From Nitrososphaerota archaeon (GTDB lineage: Archaea > Thermoproteota > Nitrososphaeria_A > Caldarchaeales > Wolframiiraptoraceae), in the NCBI GenBank assembly GCA_021163925.1, contig JAGGTD010000026.1:1-35787 (forward strand): DNA of 35,787 nucleotides, read 5' to 3'. This document shows, one piece after another, positions 16,247 to 23,594 of this stretch; the stretch's first letter is position 1; each line of letters starts with the position of its first letter. The notes beneath the pieces are model-generated. The model saw nothing but the letters and a program-made list of their open reading frames with translations, did not search any database and was not told where the DNA came from. The position numbers and the translations under genes were made by a program.

Positions 16247-16555
16247 TCAGCTCTTCTTCAAGATATCAACTATCTGCTTCTTAACCTGTTCAACCCCAAC
16301 TCCGCTTAGGAATGGCACGCCGTTGACCACGGGTATTCCTTGAACATTTACGGGGGTGGTCGTGACTATTAGATCGACTTTCCCCAACATTGATATGTAG
16401 TAGTTGATTTCAGCCGCCTTACATTGAGTTACCTCGACCTTAATCCCATTCTCTTCGGCGATCTCCTTTATCTTACTCGCGACATATGTCGCGGTAGCTA
16501 TAGCCGTCCCACAACTCACAATAACCCTTTTTACGTCACTCTCCAAGCCCGTCAC
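16247..16555 (-). CDS. gatB: PTS EIIB component, galactitol-type
   Basis: A 102-residue Rossmann-like EIIB domain with the phosphorylated cysteine at position 15 in VIVSCGTAIATATYVASK, which is very close to the GatB pattern (small loop after Cys, then helix). It passes phosphate from EIIA to the sugar in EIIC. The frame begins with GTG at 16555, but AGAGGTGA sits 5 bp before a TTG at 16546, which may be the real start and would shorten it by three residues. It lies 37 bp after EIIC. Confidence 0.92.
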   Translation of the reverse strand: MTGLESDVKRVIVSCGTAIATATYVASKIKEIAEENGIKVEVTQCKAAEINYYISMLGKVDLIVTTTPVNVQGIPVVNGVPFLSGVGVEQVKKQIVDILKKS

Positions 16556-16592
16556 CTCTGAAAAATAGAGAAGGTTTAGGAAGCTTTAACCT

Positions 16593-17978
16593 TTAGCCGC
16601 TCGTAGCGGCAGCTTTGGCGGCTCTCTCCTCTCTCCTTCTCTCAGCGATATATCCTATTATTATGGACACTATGATCACAGCTATTAGGGCTCCGTAAGC
16701 TAGTGGTCTCCAGCCTATCCTTCCGAGCTGAATGAGGAACCAAGTCAATGGATTCGTTCCATCACATATGCTTGAGATATACAAAGCTCCCTTCGGCAAC
16801 GGGAATCCAACGGACTTCGCGGTGGCCGTGTAGATGTCTACGATCGTGCTTCCTAGGAGCAGGCCGACGATGTTCCAGATTGCCATATTTATTATGACCT
16901 TAACGGTGTCGTAGTTGAACAGCGGAACAGTCATGCACACCATGAATGGTATGACTGGGAGATCGGCGAGGAGCAGTATCTTGTTTCCTGGTATCAGGGA
17001 TTCTGCGATGAATATCGGTATGAGGATTAGGGAAGCCGCTATGGCTACGGGATGTCCTATAGCGATCGCCGAGTCCAATCCAATGTATAGTTCTCTCTTT
17101 CCAGCGTATTTCTTGACAAATGTCTCTCTGATAGCGTCCGCTAGGGGAACCAATCCCTCCATCAAGATCCTAACCATTCTCGGCAGGATCACCATTACAG
17201 CGGCCATGCCGACCGTGGTCTTAGCCACTGTAACATAGTCGGCTCCAGCTGCAACTGATAAGGCGAACCCTATTATCGCTCCGAGAACAGGAGTTTCGCC
17301 TATCAATCCGAACCTCTTCCTAATGGTCTCGGGATCAGCTCTAATGTTCCAAAGGCTAGGGATCTTCTGAAACAGCTTCATTACTGGATAAGCCAACGCG
17401 AAGTATGGAGCTGAGAATCCATGCGGTAGAGAGATGGCTGGAGTCTGAAGCATTTCTTGAATCTTTGGAGCAGACCAGTCTGCGATCGGCAAAATGGCTA
17501 CGAACATCGCTATTCCAGCCAATAGTCCCAACCAGAAGTCTCCAGTCGCTATATACGTCAGGCTCGCGACGAACGCGAAGTGCCAATAATTCCAGACGTC
17601 AACGTCTAAGGTTCTAGTTACCCTAGCAGCTAGTAGGATCAGGTTAACGGCAACGGTTACGGGAATTATCAAAGTCCCCAAGGGCGAGCCGAAGGCGATT
17701 GCGGCGGCTGAGGGCCATCCAACGTCTATGGCCACTAGCTGGATTCCCGTTCTCTCGACAAGCATCTTAGCAACGGGAGATATCGCGTCCATGAAGTATC
17801 CTATCAACAGGTTGATTCCGACGAAACCCACGGCGATGGTTATAGCCGATCTCGCAGCTCTACCAGGCTTAACCCTGAATCCGAGAGCTATGAAGAACAA
17901 GATTATCGGAATGGCGACAGAGGCACCGAGATTTAAGAAGCCTTGAACAACTGCCGATAAAGTTTCAATCCAACCCAT
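16593..17978 (-). CDS. gatC: PTS EIIC membrane permease, galactitol-type
   Basis: The 461-residue protein is an integral membrane permease with about ten hydrophobic segments. It aligns by eye with E. coli GatC in several places: FVGINLLIGYFMDAISPVAK, VAIDVGWPSAAAIAFGSPLG, LDVDVWNYWHFAF, ISLPHGFSAPYFALAYPV, IGETPVLGAIIGFALS and IGLDSAIAIGHPVAIAASL. The PTS galactitol superfamily also includes permeases for other pentitols and hexitols, so the substrate is uncertain. The ATG has a GGGGG-type ribosome site 8 bp upstream. It is the first gene of the leftward C-B-A operon. Confidence 0.93.
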   Translation of the reverse strand: MGWIETLSAVVQGFLNLGASVAIPIILFFIALGFRVKPGRAARSAITIAVGFVGINLLIGYFMDAISPVAKMLVERTGIQLVAIDVGWPSAAAIAFGSPLGTLIIPVTVAVNLILLAARVTRTLDVDVWNYWHFAFVASLTYIATGDFWLGLLAGIAMFVAILPIADWSAPKIQEMLQTPAISLPHGFSAPYFALAYPVMKLFQKIPSLWNIRADPETIRKRFGLIGETPVLGAIIGFALSVAAGADYVTVAKTTVGMAAVMVILPRMVRILMEGLVPLADAIRETFVKKYAGKRELYIGLDSAIAIGHPVAIAASLILIPIFIAESLIPGNKILLLADLPVIPFMVCMTVPLFNYDTVKVIINMAIWNIVGLLLGSTIVDIYTATAKSVGFPLPKGALYISSICDGTNPLTWFLIQLGRIGWRPLAYGALIAVIIVSIIIGYIAERRREERAAKAAATSG

Positions 17979-18175
17979 TTCTTAACCCCCTATCTCAGTT
18001 GACAGTATTTTTGTATATCGTGCCCATAGATAAATTTTTCTTTTTTAACGTCATTTCTGACATCTACCTTGAATTGTTGCCCTAAAATTGTTAATTTTTC
18101 ACTCTAAGACTACACGAATCGCCGTCTCCAATAGTCGAGATGATTGATGGCTTCTTAACCATACCTTAGTAAACG

Positions 18176-18189
18176 GGCGCAGATGCGCC
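18176..18189. promoter_or_regulatory. 14-bp palindrome upstream of ptsH, candidate operator
   Basis: GGCGCA-GA-TGCGCC is a perfect inverted repeat with 6-bp arms in an otherwise AT-rich 268-bp gap between the divergent gatC and ptsH genes. It lies directly before the AT-rich CAAATAGTA and CTAAATA promoter-like elements of ptsH. The gap also holds T-rich runs around 18031-18050 and a possible gatC TATA (GATATACAAA on the minus strand near 18012-18021). Confidence 0.35.
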
Positions 18190-18246
18190 AAATAGTAGAT
18201 AAGGTGGAAAATCTAAATACGGGAGATTATTGAGGAGTGAACGGCG

Positions 18247-18522
18247 ATGAAGATTTTACAGGCAAGCGCCGTTTTGACGAATAAGGTTGGTTTACATGCC
18301 AGACCTGCAGCGGTATTCGTCCAAACGGCTAAGAAGTTTAAAGCCAGCCTTAAGGTCAAGAAGGGAGATAAGATCGCGGATGCCAAGAGCATTCTTGGAG
18401 TTTTATCACTCGGGGCAGAGTGCGGCGATGAGATAACCATAATCGCGGAGGGCGAGGACGCTGAAGAAGCTTTAAACACCTTGCTGACTCTTATCAAGAA
18501 CAAGTTTGGAGAGAAGGAATGA
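18247..18522 (+). CDS. ptsH: PTS phosphocarrier protein HPr
   Basis: A 91-residue HPr with the active-site histidine at position 17 in VGLHARPAAVFVQ and the helix-2 serine in DAKSILGVLSLG at position 48, the site used by HPr kinase in Gram-positive bacteria; no such kinase is seen here. HPr accepts phosphate from Enzyme I and passes it to EIIA. GAGGAGTGA sits about 7 bp before the ATG. It ends 8 bp from the convergent Enzyme I N-terminal gene. PTS proteins are uncommon in archaea, so the presence of all classes together is noteworthy. Confidence 0.95.
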   Translation: MKILQASAVLTNKVGLHARPAAVFVQTAKKFKASLKVKKGDKIADAKSILGVLSLGAECGDEITIIAEGEDAEEALNTLLTLIKNKFGEKE

Positions 18523-18530
18523 CTTTGAAA

Positions 18531-19277
18531 TTACTTCTTCCGTGAATATTCTCGTAGAACTTCTTCATCAGGCTCTATAATAACCAAGCCCCTATATCCA
18601 TCCACTATCGCCATAACACCGCTTTTCACGTTTTTCATTAAGTCTTTCACGCTCACTACCGCTGGAATCCGTAGGGCTCTCGCAACTATCGCCGCGTGAG
18701 AGGTTATCCCGCCGATTTCTGTCACGAAGGCGAGCACCTTCTTCTTATCCATTCTCGCCGTATCTGATGGGAGAAGTTCTCTAGCGAAAACTATTGAAGG
18801 CTCCTTAAGATCTAAGCCTAGCGACTGTCTCCTTCCCCTGAGATTATTGATGATCCTATTCCGGAGATCTTTGATGTCATCCGCCCTAGATCTAAAGTAC
18901 TCGCTCTCCATCGCCTCGAACATCTCCATAATCTCCTTTGAAGCTTTTTCAACAGCCCTCTCAGCCGATAAGCCGCTATCCTTGATATATTTCACTACGT
19001 TATCAGTGAACATGGGATCCTCTAAGATCATTAGATGAGCCTCAAAAATCTTTGCTTCATCCCCTCCTATCTCTCTCTCGACCTTGTCTCTGAGCTTCGC
19101 CACTTGCGTCTTAGTCTCCTCTAATGCCCTCTTAAACCTGGAAATCTCCACATCAACATCTCCTGAAAAATCCGCAACATCGAGCTCTTCATGCACACCA
19201 TATACGAATGCCTTCCCTACAGCTACTCCAGGAGAAGCTGGTAGACCTCTTAGCTTCAGCATCCCATCATCAACCAT
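18531..19277 (-). CDS. ptsI: PTS Enzyme I consisting of the N-terminal (HPr-binding, phosphohistidine) domain only
   Basis: The 248 residues match only the first half of Enzyme I. The N-terminal strand (LKLRGLPASPGVAVGKAFVY), the helical HPr-binding hairpin (residues about 35-145) and the swivelling phosphohistidine domain with His194 in GGITSHAAIVARALRIPAVV are all present. The protein stops at IIEPDEEVLREYSRKK, which corresponds to the point where bacterial Enzyme I passes into the linker to its PEP-binding TIM barrel. That C-terminal half (about 320 residues) is missing and no sequence for it lies nearby. In E. coli such an isolated EIN can exchange phosphate with HPr but cannot take it from PEP. 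ATG 19277 is used; ATG 19262 is an alternative suggested by the TATA distance. Confidence 0.92.
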   Translation of the reverse strand: MVDDGMLKLRGLPASPGVAVGKAFVYGVHEELDVADFSGDVDVEISRFKRALEETKTQVAKLRDKVEREIGGDEAKIFEAHLMILEDPMFTDNVVKYIKDSGLSAERAVEKASKEIMEMFEAMESEYFRSRADDIKDLRNRIINNLRGRRQSLGLDLKEPSIVFARELLPSDTARMDKKKVLAFVTEIGGITSHAAIVARALRIPAVVSVKDLMKNVKSGVMAIVDGYRGLVIIEPDEEVLREYSRKK

Positions 19278-19293
19278 AAGTGAGACGTATATG

Positions 19294-19302
19294 AATTTTA
19301 TT
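19294..19302 (-). promoter_or_regulatory. TATA box candidate for the Enzyme I domain gene
   Basis: The minus strand reads AATAAAATT here, 17-25 bp before ATG 19277 and 32-40 bp before ATG 19262. One arm of the inverted repeat at 19313-19363 lies 10 bp upstream of it. Confidence 0.35.
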
Positions 19303-19312
19303 CTTGAACGAA

Positions 19313-19363
19313 CGGCGTCCCGAATTTCCGGTCAAAGTTTAAATTAAGCTCGGTGGGACGCCG
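19313..19363. promoter_or_regulatory. Inverted repeat CGGCGTCCC...GGGACGCCG flanking the divergent ptsI/regulator promoters
   Basis: Two perfect 9-bp arms, CGGCGTCCC at 19313-19321 and GGGACGCCG at 19355-19363, enclose a 33-bp AT-rich spacer. The spacer contains the TATA-like TTTAAATTA (19338-19346) of the rightward gene. One arm lies next to the leftward ptsI promoter. The arrangement is that of a pair of operator sites for a DNA-binding protein controlling both genes, possibly the winged-helix protein itself. Confidence 0.45.
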
Positions 19364-19379
19364 AATCGGTGCCGACGAC

Positions 19380-19988
19380 ATGGTTGATTGGGATGAATTT
19401 CTCGTCCTAAATTACCTCGATATATATGGATCCTCCTCCCAGGAAGATATTGAAGATAATGTAAAGATTGTTGGAGAGAAGATCCAAGAAATCTTAAGCG
19501 ATTTACTGAGAAGAGGATTGGTGAGAAGAGTTGATGATCGATGGGAGATAGAACATGCGGGACGAGAAGAGATGAAGAGGCTTAGACAGGAAGTATTAGA
19601 GGGCTCGGGTAGAAGAGATGAAATTATCTTATATTGCAAGGAGTTTGAGGAGCTGAATACATGGTTCAAGGATCTCGTCACTAGATGGCAAGTGAAAAAT
19701 GAAGGAGGAATGCTTGTTCCAAATGATCATAGTGATCCTGAGTATGACTTGGCGATAATCAGGGAGCTGGGCGAGCTTCATAAGAAAACGCTGAAAGTTC
19801 TTGAAAAGCTCTCTAATGTGCTTCCAATATTGAAGACGTATATTATGAGGCTTAACAGGGCGCTGAACTTGGTGAGGCGTGGAGAAATTGAATACCTGTC
19901 AGGTGTTGATGTCCAATCATATCATAACATTTGGTTTGAGCTACATGAGGGATTATTAAGGCTTTCAGGCTTGAAGAGAGTTGAGTAA
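19380..19988 (+). CDS. Winged-helix protein with a C-terminal helical domain, PTS-linked, possible regulator
   Basis: The first 75 residues look like a winged-helix DNA-binding domain (DEFLVLNYLDIYGSSSQEDI, then IQEILSDLLRRGLVRRVDDRW). The remaining 125 residues are helical and carry ELNTWFKDLVTRWQVKN, PNDHSDPEYDLAIIREL and VQSYHNIWFELHEGLLRLSG. From memory these resemble a domain in roughly 200-residue actinobacterial proteins with 'DSYHTVWFELHEDLL', some of them next to short PEP-utilising enzymes; I could not verify this. The gene is divergent from the Enzyme I fragment and shares its promoter region with an inverted repeat. The longer frame from GTG 19353 would include one arm of the repeat; ATG 19380 fits the TATA at 19338 better. 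It is AT-rich (20 of 60 G+C in 19441-19500). Confidence 0.7.
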   Translation: MVDWDEFLVLNYLDIYGSSSQEDIEDNVKIVGEKIQEILSDLLRRGLVRRVDDRWEIEHAGREEMKRLRQEVLEGSGRRDEIILYCKEFEELNTWFKDLVTRWQVKNEGGMLVPNDHSDPEYDLAIIRELGELHKKTLKVLEKLSNVLPILKTYIMRLNRALNLVRRGEIEYLSGVDVQSYHNIWFELHEGLLRLSGLKRVE

Positions 19989-20022
19989 GATTTGATAGCT
20001 GAGCAAGTATGAATCGGCGTAA

Positions 20023-20032
20023 CATAAATAAA
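20023..20032 (+). promoter_or_regulatory. TATA box for mevalonate kinase
   Basis: CATAAATAAA lies 21-30 bp before ATG 20053, consistent with a leaderless or nearly leaderless transcript. Confidence 0.45.
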
Positions 20033-20052
20033 CGCTAAGCCGCAAAAGGTTG

Positions 20053-20970
20053 ATGATGAAGGCGCGCGCCTCGGCGCCGGGTAAAGTGATTCTATTCGGA
20101 GAACACTTCGTCGTCTATGATAAGCCAGCCATCGTCTCAGCAATCGGCCTAAGAGCCTATGTAGAGGCCATGAAATCTGATCGAGGGATAATTCTCGATG
20201 GCTGGAGCGGGGAGAACCCAGCGGTCAAGGCCTCAGCCTATGTAATCGATCAACTAGGATATTCCGGCGGGCTAAATCTTAGGATAAGGTCATCAATACC
20301 TCAAAGCGTTGGTTTAGGATCATCGGCATCGGTCTCGGTTGCATCGGCGGCGGCCACATGCCTGCTACTGAGGGGAGAACTCGATCTCGAATTGATTAGA
20401 AGGGCTGCTCACCTAGGTGAGAGCTTGGTTCATTATAGGCCGTCTGGAATCGACACGACTATCGCGACCTACGGCGGAGGCGGAATCTATACGCGATCCG
20501 AGGGATTTAGGGGTATGAGCCTCAACCTAGATGAGATCTTGATAATCAACACGGGGAAGGCTAGGAGGACCGGAGACTTGGTTAGGAGGGTTAAGGAGTT
20601 TAGGGATGCTCATGGAGAGGAGTTCGAGAAGATCTTGGAAGACGCTGAAGGGATAATCTGGGAGGCGGTTGACGCTCTAAAGGCCAGAGACCTAGAGCTT
20701 ATCGGAAGACTCATGCTGAGAAACCAAGAGCTCTTGAGGAGAGTTGGGGTATCATCGAAGGAAATAGAGGAAGCAATTGAATTATGTATGAGGTCTGGGG
20801 CTCTTGGAGCGAAGCTCACGGGAGCTGGTGGAGGCGGATGCGTGATAGCGGTCGCCGAGGATGAGAAGATCCCTCAATTAATGGAGGCTTTAGGTAGAAG
20901 GTTTGAGGTCATGAGATGTGAGCTAATGGCCGAGGGTGTGAGGGAAGATTCATTTCCCGATCCCTCCTAG
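20053..20970 (+). CDS. mvk: Mevalonate kinase
   Basis: A GHMP-family kinase of about 305 residues that phosphorylates mevalonate to mevalonate 5-phosphate. Visible motifs are ASAPGKVILFGEHFVVYDKP (motif 1, typical of mevalonate kinase), IPQSVGLGSSASVSVASAA (ATP-binding motif 2), the catalytic Asp region RPSGIDTTIATYGGG, and GAKLTGAGGGGCVIAVA (motif 3). It supplies the substrate for the phosphomevalonate dehydratase encoded at 3154-4837. The frame opens at TTG 20050, followed at once by two ATG codons; I use the first ATG. Its end overlaps the convergent purB by 21 bp. Confidence 0.95.
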   Translation: MMKARASAPGKVILFGEHFVVYDKPAIVSAIGLRAYVEAMKSDRGIILDGWSGENPAVKASAYVIDQLGYSGGLNLRIRSSIPQSVGLGSSASVSVASAAATCLLLRGELDLELIRRAAHLGESLVHYRPSGIDTTIATYGGGGIYTRSEGFRGMSLNLDEILIINTGKARRTGDLVRRVKEFRDAHGEEFEKILEDAEGIIWEAVDALKARDLELIGRLMLRNQELLRRVGVSSKEIEEAIELCMRSGALGAKLTGAGGGGCVIAVAEDEKIPQLMEALGRRFEVMRCELMAEGVREDSFPDPS

Positions 20971-22344
20971 AATCCTATCGACCTCATCTAAGAGCATGGA
21001 CCCTATCCTAATGGCCTCACCAACATATTCGGTAGGCTTTGCCTCCTCAAGTCTCTTAACGACTTCGGCTGGTAGACCTCTATCCTTGATCTCCCTTAGG
21101 ACCTCGCTCCAGCCCTTACCAAGAGATCTCTGAACGAGTTCATATGCGTCTTCAACTCCCCTCGCCCTGAGATATACTTGGTATGCCTCGGCCAAGGATT
21201 CTGGATGCTCCTCGACCTCCTCTCTCATCCTATCCCTTAAGACGATCATCCTCCTGAATGCCTCCATCAAGCCCTTAAACCCGATTATGGTTAGGGTTAA
21301 TGGAAGCCCATAGAACCTCTTGATTATCGAGTCTGAGAGATCTCTATGAAGCCTACTTGAGATGAGTCTGCGGGCCATGAATGAAGCCGTGTTCGAGGCT
21401 AGGTCGAATGCTCCCTCGGCGTTTTCGAGGTGTAGTGGATTGGATTTATGAGGCATCGTAGATGAGTGGACCTCACCGACCCTCCTCCCAAACACCAATA
21501 ATCCCAAAGATGATAGGAGCCAGAGATCTCTGCAGAGATTCGACGCGATTGCATCTAGGATGGAGACCTTATTCAAGAACTCTGAGATCCTATCATGTGG
21601 GAGTATCTGGGTTGAGGCTGGAATGTATTCGAGTCCGAGGGATTCGACGAAATCCTTGCTAAACCTGATCCAATCAACTCTAGGATAGGTGAATTTTAGG
21701 GCTGAATGGTCTCCAACGGCTCCACCGAGCTTTCCTGGAAACTTGAACGATGCAAGCTCACCTGCGACCCTAGCCAATCTATATGCATAGTTCGATAGAA
21801 ATCTTCCAAATGTTGTGGGGACTGCTGGAACTCCATGGGTTCTGCCGAGCATGACTGTCTCAAGATTCTCTCTAGCCTTCTCAGATATAGTCTTGACCGC
21901 CTCGATTAGATTGGGTATGAGGATCTCATCTCTAAAGCGTGTTAGGAGGAGTGAGTATGCTAGGTTATTCACGTCATCCGAGGTCAATCCTAGATGAATA
22001 TATGGTGAGAGTTGCTCTAACCCGATTTGGTGGAGCTTCTCCCTAAGATAGTTTATGAGGGCCTTGACATCGTGGCCTAGGGTCTTCTCAAGCTCCTTAA
22101 CCCTCTCCGCTTCCTCAAGCTTAAACTCCTCAACCAGTCTCAGCAATCTATCCCTCCAATCTCGTGGAAGCTTGGATTCCAACTCCCCGCCGCAGGCCTC
22201 GACCATTCTTATCAAGAACTCTATCTCCACCCTCAACCTCTCCTTAATCAACGCATATTCTGAGAAGTAGTTCGAAGCCTCCGCGACTCTTCCACGATAT
22301 CTACCATCTATCGGGATTATCGCCTCTAGGGGCTTGAAGCTCAT
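20950..22344 (-). CDS. purB: Adenylosuccinate lyase
   Basis: The fumarase/aspartase-superfamily enzyme cleaves adenylosuccinate to AMP and SAICAR to AICAR, each releasing fumarate. The signature SSTMPHKSNPLHLENAEG is intact, and TSDDVNNLAYSLLLTRFRDE plus MLGRTHGVPAVPTTFGRFL (with the catalytic His region) match PurB. Its opening, FKPLEAIIPIDGRYRGRVAEA, fits the E. coli-like PurB type. The frame is open 38 codons further up, but those codons lie inside purA; the ATG at 22344 overlaps the purA stop (ATGA), which fixes the start and shows translational coupling. It is the last gene of guaB-purA-purB. Confidence 0.95.
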   Translation of the reverse strand: MSFKPLEAIIPIDGRYRGRVAEASNYFSEYALIKERLRVEIEFLIRMVEACGGELESKLPRDWRDRLLRLVEEFKLEEAERVKELEKTLGHDVKALINYLREKLHQIGLEQLSPYIHLGLTSDDVNNLAYSLLLTRFRDEILIPNLIEAVKTISEKARENLETVMLGRTHGVPAVPTTFGRFLSNYAYRLARVAGELASFKFPGKLGGAVGDHSALKFTYPRVDWIRFSKDFVESLGLEYIPASTQILPHDRISEFLNKVSILDAIASNLCRDLWLLSSLGLLVFGRRVGEVHSSTMPHKSNPLHLENAEGAFDLASNTASFMARRLISSRLHRDLSDSIIKRFYGLPLTLTIIGFKGLMEAFRRMIVLRDRMREEVEEHPESLAEAYQVYLRARGVEDAYELVQRSLGKGWSEVLREIKDRGLPAEVVKRLEEAKPTEYVGEAIRIGSMLLDEVDRILGGIGK

Positions 22345-23594
22345 CTCCAGACCTCCATCCCAGCCTCGGCTCCAACCGAGACTAGCTTGATCGGGACTCC
22401 GAGCAATTCCTCGACCAACTCCACATAATGTTTGGCCTCGGGCGGGAACGATTCCCAACCCCTCTCAGCGAGCCTCCTCCAATCCTCTTGACCTATATTC
22501 CATCCATCGACCTCGATATAGTTGGGCTTAACCCTCTCAAGCCTCTTTACACTTGGATGGGCGACCTCGACCACCTCGTCATCCACCACATACTCCTTGC
22601 AGATCTTGAGCTTCTTCAAACCTGTTAGGACGTCGAGTTTCATCATAGCTATCCATGAGACGTTGCTGAGCTTAACCGCATATCTCAATAATGGTATGTC
22701 CAGCCATCCAACCCTCCTAGGCCTGCCGGTCGTCGTCCCATACTCTCCACCAACCTCCCTAATCCGATGGGCGAGATCTCCATGTAGCTCCGTCGGGAAG
22801 ACTCCTGCCCCAACCCTAGTCGAGTAAGCCTTCATCACCCCGATGACCTCATCTATCCTAGTAGGCCCTATCCCTGAGCCCGTGCAAGCAGCTCCAGCGA
22901 TCGTATTGGATGAGGTTACGTATGGGTAGGTTCCATGATCTATGTCTAGGAGGGTTCCTTGAGCTCCCTCGAAGATTACTTCGGCCCCAGAGTCTAGGAG
23001 GTCGTTGAGATATATCTCGACATCTCCAACATATTTTCGGATAAATTTCCCAGCCTTAACGAGTTCGTCGAGCTCCTCGACCTTCATCCCATGAACTTTC
23101 TCAAGGATCTCAAGCTTCTCTCGGAGAGCTTTCTCATCTAAAAGATCTTCAACCCTGATCCCAGTTCTCAAAGCCTTGTCAGAGTAGGTTGGCCCAATCC
23201 CCCTCCTAGTCGTTCCAACCGCCCTACCTCCCCTAAGCTCCTCGATCATCCCATCGAGCCTCTTATGCAACCTTAAGACCACGTTGGCGGAGGCGCTTAT
23301 CTTAAGATCAGGCTCGATCCCTATCGATCGGAGTAGATCCACCTCTTCAATCACCTCGGCTGGATCCAAGACGACTCCTGAAGCTATGCATGGCTTTGCA
23401 CCGGCGGCCGATCCGGCTGGAAGCATGTTAAACTTCAATTTCCTGCCTGAGAGGACTACGGTGTGGCCTGCGTTCGCTCCTCCCTGAAACCTCACGACGC
23501 AGTCGGCGTTTCGAGATAGGAGGTAGGAGATCTTCCCCTTACCCTCATCTCCCCATTGGAGGCCTACAATAACTCTTGCAGGCATCTTATTCAC
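22341..23594 (-). CDS. purA: Adenylosuccinate synthetase
   Basis: Makes adenylosuccinate from IMP, aspartate and GTP. The phosphate loop and catalytic Asp are in VIVGLQWGDEGKGKISYLLS, the catalytic His in GGANAGHTVV, the IMP loop in VGTTRRGIGPTYSDKALR, and FEGAQGTLLDIDHGTYPYVT plus TTTGRPRRVGWLDIPLLRYA are also family hallmarks. The GTG at 23594 overlaps the guaB stop, and an ATG at 23585 lies nine bases downstream behind AAGGTG; either could be the start. It sits between guaB and purB, so IMP-consuming enzymes for both AMP and GMP branches are in one operon. Confidence 0.96.
   Translation of the reverse strand: MNKMPARVIVGLQWGDEGKGKISYLLSRNADCVVRFQGGANAGHTVVLSGRKLKFNMLPAGSAAGAKPCIASGVVLDPAEVIEEVDLLRSIGIEPDLKISASANVVLRLHKRLDGMIEELRGGRAVGTTRRGIGPTYSDKALRTGIRVEDLLDEKALREKLEILEKVHGMKVEELDELVKAGKFIRKYVGDVEIYLNDLLDSGAEVIFEGAQGTLLDIDHGTYPYVTSSNTIAGAACTGSGIGPTRIDEVIGVMKAYSTRVGAGVFPTELHGDLAHRIREVGGEYGTTTGRPRRVGWLDIPLLRYAVKLSNVSWIAMMKLDVLTGLKKLKICKEYVVDDEVVEVAHPSVKRLERVKPNYIEVDGWNIGQEDWRRLAERGWESFPPEAKHYVELVEELLGVPIKLVSVGAEAGMEVWR

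Noticed and set aside
18031-18050. T-rich run as a terminator for an upstream gene
   Set aside because: No rightward gene ends before it; the region is the gatC/ptsH divergent promoter gap.
18240-19320. Shared AACGGCG motif before ptsH and between ptsI and the winged-helix gene
   Set aside because: Seven bases in common, one overlapping the ribosome-site spacer, is too little to call a regulon site.
22345-22458. N-terminal extension of purB by 38 codons
   Set aside because: The extension lies inside purA, and the ATG overlapping the purA stop gives the normal PurB N-terminus.
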